Program-made: the position numbers and the translations under genes
DNA from: Phocaeicola_A sp963643925
GTDB lineage: Bacteria; Bacteroidota; Bacteroidia; Bacteroidales; Bacteroidaceae
Reading direction: 5' to 3'
Assembly: GCA_963643925.1 (NCBI GenBank)
Contig: CAVINS010000038.1
Location: 1 to 35,895, forward strand
DNA: 35,895 nucleotides
Notes under the pieces: generated by a model
Databases searched by the model: none
Told to the model about the DNA's origin: nothing
The model's input: only the letters and a program-made list of their open reading frames with translations
Part shown: in pieces, positions 33,113 to 35,895 of the stretch
How positions within the stretch are numbered: the first letter of the stretch is position 1
Layout: each line of letters begins with the position of its first letter

Positions 33113-33257
33113 GTCCGTAAAAGTTTAGTCTTGGGACAACTATTCGTCCGGAAAAGTGTGCCGCTGCACCGACATTCGTCAGAAAAAGTGTAGGGTAGAG
33201 GTGATTATTCGTCCGGAAAAGTGTATCTTTGCGGCAGTTATTCGTCAGAAAAAGTGT
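33113..33257 (+). repeat. 33-bp-period tandem array in the promoter of the AAA/DUF4143 gene
   Basis: Five copies of a motif near TATTCGTC(CG/AG)GAAAAGTGT: a degenerate copy at 33113-33126, then 33141-33159, 33173-33191, 33206-33224 and 33239-33257. Steps are 33, 32, 33 and 33 bp. Copies 2 and 4 are identical (CCGG form), while copies 3 and 5 share the CAGA form, so the array alternates with a 66-bp higher period. The last copy ends 5 bp before the start codon. Confidence 0.92.
33224..33231 (+). promoter_or_regulatory. -7 promoter element inside the 33-bp array
   Basis: TATCTTTG overlaps the last base of repeat copy 4 and precedes copy 5. Transcription would start within copy 5, so any protein bound to the repeats would directly affect initiation. 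Confidence 0.6.
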
Positions 33258-33262
33258 GGACT

Positions 33263-34558
33263 ATGATAAGGGATATCTATCAACAATTGCTGGTTTGGAA
33301 ACAGAAAGAAAGCCGAAAGCCGCTGATACTCAACGGCGCGAGGCAAGTGGGTAAAACGTATATCCTGCGGCTTTTCGGTCAACAGGAGTATGAAAAAATG
33401 GCGTTCTTCAGCCTCGACCGCGACCGTCGGGCGGCTGAAGTGTTTCGCACCGGTGGCACTGCTGCCGACATGCTGATGGCCCTATCCGCCATAAGTGGTG
33501 TGAACATCACGCCGGATGACACCCTGTTGGTGATAGATGAGGTGCAGGATTGTCCCCAAGCGCTAGAGGCGCTCAAGTTCTTCTGCGAGGACACGCCCCA
33601 CATCCACGTCATCGTGGCAGGGTCGTTGCTTGGCATCTCGCTCCACGGCGGAATTTCCTATCCCGTAGGCAAGGTGGAGGAACTGCGCCTCTACCCGATG
33701 ACGTTCCTCGAGTTTCTCGACGCACAGGGCAAGGAGCGGCTCGGCGAAGTGCTGCGCAGTGCCAACTGGCCGGTTGTCAACCTTCTCCACACGGAATTCG
33801 TCAGTCTGCTGCGCCAATACTATTTCGTGGGAGGTATGCCCGCAGCTGTGCTGTCATTCGTGCAGCGACGCGACCTTCAGGAAGTGCGCTCCATCCAGCG
33901 GCAGATACTGGACGACTATCGGCGAGACTTCTCCAAACACGCCCCCCACAACGAGGTGCCACGCATCCACATGGTGTGGGACAGCATACCTGCCCAGCTG
34001 GCCAAGGAGAACAAGAAATTCATCTACGGAGCGGTGAAGAAGAGCTCCCGGGCCGCTGACTTCGAGTTGGCCATCCAGTGGCTCATCGATGCCGGCTTGG
34101 CTTATAAGGTGAACCGGGTGAACAAACCCGCGCTCCCATTGAAGTTCTACGAGGACATCAGTGCCTTCAAACTCTTTATGCTTGATGTGGGGCTGATGGG
34201 CGCCATGACGGAGACTCCTTCCGACCGCATCTTGATAGGCGACGATGTCTTCTCCGAATACAAGGGAGCCTTCACCGAACTCTTCGTCTTCACCCAGCTG
34301 AAGGCGCAGGGGCTGAGCCTCTACTACCACTCTGTGTACAACTCCACCATTGAGATAGACTTCCTCACGCAGTGTGGTTCGCGGGTGGTGCCCATCGAGG
34401 TGAAGTCCGATGTGAACGTGAAGTCGAAGTCGCTCCGCACTTTCATCGGCCGCAATCCCCAGCTGAAGGGCGTTCGTTTCTCCATGCTCCCCTACAAGGA
34501 CCAGGACTGGATGACCAATCTCCCGCTCTACGCCGCCTCCGTGCTGACTTTGCCATAA
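33263..34558 (+). CDS. AAA_14 / DUF4143 ATP-binding protein
   Basis: 431 residues from ATG at 33263 (MIRDIYQQLLVWKQ); the frame is open upstream but the promoter and repeat array exclude an earlier start. Walker A GARQVGKT (25-32) and Walker B LLVIDEVQD (~88-96) with the sensor-like IVAGSLLGI define the AAA_14 ATPase. The C-terminal half is DUF4143 (FYEDISAFKLFMLDVGLMGAM, EYKGAFTELFVFTQL) and ends with a PD-(D/E)xK-like nuclease-fold pattern: TIEIDFL followed by VPIEVKSD. These proteins are widespread, often in many diverged copies per genome, and their role is unknown. Single-gene unit with an unusual repeat-laden promoter. Confidence 0.92.
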   Translation: MIRDIYQQLLVWKQKESRKPLILNGARQVGKTYILRLFGQQEYEKMAFFSLDRDRRAAEVFRTGGTAADMLMALSAISGVNITPDDTLLVIDEVQDCPQALEALKFFCEDTPHIHVIVAGSLLGISLHGGISYPVGKVEELRLYPMTFLEFLDAQGKERLGEVLRSANWPVVNLLHTEFVSLLRQYYFVGGMPAAVLSFVQRRDLQEVRSIQRQILDDYRRDFSKHAPHNEVPRIHMVWDSIPAQLAKENKKFIYGAVKKSSRAADFELAIQWLIDAGLAYKVNRVNKPALPLKFYEDISAFKLFMLDVGLMGAMTETPSDRILIGDDVFSEYKGAFTELFVFTQLKAQGLSLYYHSVYNSTIEIDFLTQCGSRVVPIEVKSDVNVKSKSLRTFIGRNPQLKGVRFSMLPYKDQDWMTNLPLYAASVLTLP

Positions 34559-35029
34559 TGGTTTTCCGTGCGAAGGTGTGGGATAATGCCACCTTATCTC
34601 ACTGAAAAACTGCGATAGGTTTCATTTATCTAACATATTTGGCCTTCGAGGGGCATCCCCTATAGGGGCGAATCGCACCCATTCCTCTGCTTCGGACCGC
34701 CGGGATTGCACGAACTTTGTGCAGTTTTCGCAAAATTCTGCACAGATTTGATGCAAAATCCCTAACTTTGCCTCCAAAGAAGCTATCGTATGGAACGGTT
34801 ATTTCTCGGTCAGAGAAATCCGGTTTCCTGCTCGGAGTGTGCAAACCTTGCCGGTTAGGCGCTGTCCCTTGAGGTTTACGATGCAAAGGTACGGCGGCGG
34901 AAACGGACGGTCGTGGAATAGCGTTGGTAAGTGTAGATTGGCGTAGGATGCTGAGGGTTGAAGGCTGAATGTATTTTCGGTCTCTCGAAAGTTTTTCCGG
35001 GTCGCGTTTCGCTTATTAAAACTTTCTTT
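34559..35029. other. About 470 bp without a convincing gene; palindromes and facing promoter-like elements
   Basis: Contains CCCCTATAGGGG (34657-34668) and a TGCAC/GTGCA hairpin near 34708-34724. There is a plus-strand TAACTTTG (34763-34770), with a 22-codon ORF at 34790-34858 after it, and a minus-strand TACCTTTG (34884-34891). Facing -7-like elements suggest small transcripts rather than coding genes, possibly a small RNA pair or the remains of an element. No known RNA family is recognised. Confidence 0.4.
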
Positions 35030-35058
35030 TACCTTTGCGCGTGGATATACTAACGCGC
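35030..35058 (+). promoter_or_regulatory. Promoter and operator-like inverted repeat of the antitoxin gene
   Basis: TACCTTTG at 35030-35037 is followed immediately by GCGCGT (35037-35042) and ACGCGC (35053-35058), a perfect inverted repeat with a 10-bp spacer across the expected transcription start. This is the position at which antitoxins usually repress their own operon. Confidence 0.6.
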
Positions 35059-35066
35059 TGTAAACT

Positions 35067-35267
35067 ATGGAAACTTTAACCATACAAGTAGAGGGCCCCA
35101 AAGTGATGAGCGGGCTCAAGAAAGTGCTCCGGTCCATGAACGGCGTCACCATCCTTCCCAAGCGGAAGAAGCGCACTGGACTCGAGGTGGCTTTGGACGA
35201 TGTGAGACATGGGAGAGTGACGGAATACAAGAACGTCGACGAACTCTTTGCAAAATTGGGAATATGA
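35067..35267 (+). CDS. Type II antitoxin of a YafQ-type toxin-antitoxin pair
   Basis: 66 residues. METLTIQVEGPKVMSGLKKVL at the N-terminus and the closing DVRHGRVTEYKNVDELFAKLGI are typical of small Bacteroidetes antitoxins that pair with RelE/YafQ toxins. The first part probably forms the DNA-binding/dimerisation region and the C-terminal tail the toxin wrap. It begins 30 bp after the -7 element. Its stop codon overlaps the original toxin start as ATGA (35264-35267), showing translational coupling of the ancestral pair. The toxin gene downstream is broken, so this antitoxin is now an orphan unless a related toxin exists elsewhere. Confidence 0.75.
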   Translation: METLTIQVEGPKVMSGLKKVLRSMNGVTILPKRKKRTGLEVALDDVRHGRVTEYKNVDELFAKLGI

Positions 35268-35538
35268 CGTACTGAATCATAGTAACCCGACGTTTCGAGA
35301 AAGACGTGAAACGCTGCGTCAAGCGGGGTTGCCTATGGATAAACTGAAGGAAGCGCTCCGCCTTCTCGAAGAGAATGGGAATCTTCCTGCGGAATATATG
35401 TCCCATAAACTTTCTGGCCAATACTCCGGACTATGGGAATGTCATCTTATGCCCGATTGGTTGCTGATTTGGGAACAGCACGATGACGACCTGGTCCTCG
35501 TCATGACCAACACAGGGACGCACGGCGACCTCTTCTAA
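35264..35538 (+). pseudogene. YafQ-type mRNA interferase toxin, broken by a stop and a frameshift
   Basis: ATG at 35264 overlaps the antitoxin stop codon. Its frame reads MTY-stop-IIVTRRFEKDVKRCVKRG, a good YafQ N-terminus interrupted by TGA at codon 4 (35273-35275). The match then continues one frame over with LPMDKLKEALRLLEENGNLP, ECHLMPDWLLIWE and TNTGTHGDLF up to TAA. One missing T near 35329-35330 would restore the frame. The His/Asp/Trp/Phe catalytic motifs of YafQ (ECHLMPDW, GTHGDLF) survive. An open frame from TTG 35248 spans the region but has an unrelated N-terminus. Internal ATG 35335 could yield a 68-residue fragment. Confidence 0.8.
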
Positions 35539-35658
35539 AGGAATTCCGTTCCTTAGTCTTCCAATAAAACCTTCAACAATTTTGTCTCCTGGTCTTTTCG
35601 CCTTCAAAGAGGTCTCTTTGACTTTCAGTTTCCTAAAAAGTCATTGGTTAAATCCTTC
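35539..35658. other. Intergenic region with two small hairpins
   Basis: AAGGAA/TTCCTT (35538-35543, 35549-35554) overlaps the toxin stop codon. CAAAGAG/CTCTTTG (35605-35611, 35614-35620) has a 2-nt loop. They may end the converging transcripts; no gene is seen. Confidence 0.4.
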
Positions 35659-35895
35659 TTACAGAGGGCGCGTGCCGCGCCGGGTGTGGAGGAGAACGTT
35701 ATGCTTGCCCTCAACGCCGGGTTTCTCGGGCTTCTCCTTGTTCGCACCCCTGGTCTTCACCTGTAGCTGGCAGCCCTCTAATATCTGGAACCCCAGTGCG
35801 TCGTGCTCCCGGACCTTTCGCATGACCGCTTCGATGAGGCGGGTGAGCTGTGCCTTGCCAATTCCCGACGGACCTATCAAATGACCCATTTGGCC
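35659..35895 (-). CDS. Unrecognised protein, C-terminal part (runs off the right edge)
   Basis: Open frame of 78 sense codons from the window edge to a stop at 35659-35661; an in-frame ATG at 35889 exists, but the frame continues beyond the edge. The sequence (GHLIGPSGIGKAQLTRLIEAVM, then ALGFQILEGCQLQVKTRG and a basic tail) is not recognised. An alpha-helical stretch followed by a short beta/basic C-terminus is all that can be said. It is convergent with the toxin-antitoxin remnant. It may be a real gene end or a chance frame. Confidence 0.35.
   Translation of the reverse strand, partial: GQMGHLIGPSGIGKAQLTRLIEAVMRKVREHDALGFQILEGCQLQVKTRGANKEKPEKPGVEGKHNVLLHTRRGTRPL

Noticed and set aside
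33113..33257. CRISPR array
   Set aside because: Repeats are degenerate, spacing leaves about 14 bp between copies, the array overlaps a promoter and there are no cas genes.
34799..35230. Minus-strand ORF of 143 codons
   Set aside because: It runs antisense through the antitoxin gene and its promoter; only its last 25 or so residues look protein-like, and no promoter or start fits.
35248..35538. Intact 96-residue toxin gene starting at TTG 35248
   Set aside because: Its first 25 or so residues do not resemble YafQ, whereas the frame from the overlapping ATGA does until the deletion; a broken gene explains both.

Overview
The window is chromosomal DNA from a member of the Bacteroidales, most likely Bacteroidaceae or a close relative. 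The grounds are two SusC/SusD outer-membrane pairs, a FecI-type sigma factor with FecR, DUF4843 and PKD-like surface lipoproteins, a Bacteroidetes-type LptD, a fimbrillin-like lipoprotein, and the Bacteroidetes promoter -7 element TAnnTTTG in front of most transcription units. Coding DNA is fairly GC-rich and intergenic DNA is AT-rich. The species cannot be named from this evidence.

Layout. (1) 1-600: the N-terminal part of a fimbrillin-like lipoprotein that runs off the left edge, preceded by a 32-residue lipoprotein ORF. (2) 900-4000: a VirE_N/DUF3987 protein and a DUF4248 protein, the first half of a cassette that in Bacteroides usually continues with an HU-like protein and an amidase, both absent here. 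(3) 4240-6815: a secreted carboxymuconolactone decarboxylase/cupin fusion, then a ZnuC-like ATPase and ZnuA-like binding lipoprotein with no permease gene. (4) 7135-16210: a probable carbohydrate locus with a GH65-like lipoprotein, a divergent AraC regulator, SusD and SusC. (5) 16516-23025: MscS channel, HD-domain protein, LptD, uracil-DNA glycosylase and AsnA. (6) 23328-23400: tRNA-Arg(CCG). (7) 23721-33008: a six-gene locus in the order ECF sigma, FecR, STN-containing SusC, SusD, DUF4843, PKD-like lipoprotein, ending in a strong intrinsic terminator. (8) 33100-35895: an AAA/DUF4143 ATPase behind a 33-bp-period repeat array, a roughly 500-bp noncoding stretch, an antitoxin followed by a broken YafQ-type toxin gene, and the C-terminal end of an unrecognised protein.

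The two Sus systems appear to be controlled differently. The first SusC has no STN domain and lies near an AraC regulator whose promoter region carries two direct repeats 20 bp apart. The second SusC has an STN domain and sits directly downstream of its sigma/anti-sigma pair, the arrangement for trans-envelope signalling. The least explained signals are noncoding: a 22-bp-period array of the palindrome ACAATCGATTGT between convergent genes, the 33-bp array in the ATPase promoter, nested palindromes at 6924-7107, and an 18-bp inverted repeat linking the inside of the VirE_N gene to its 3' flank. All functional statements come from reading the sequence alone; no database search was run.
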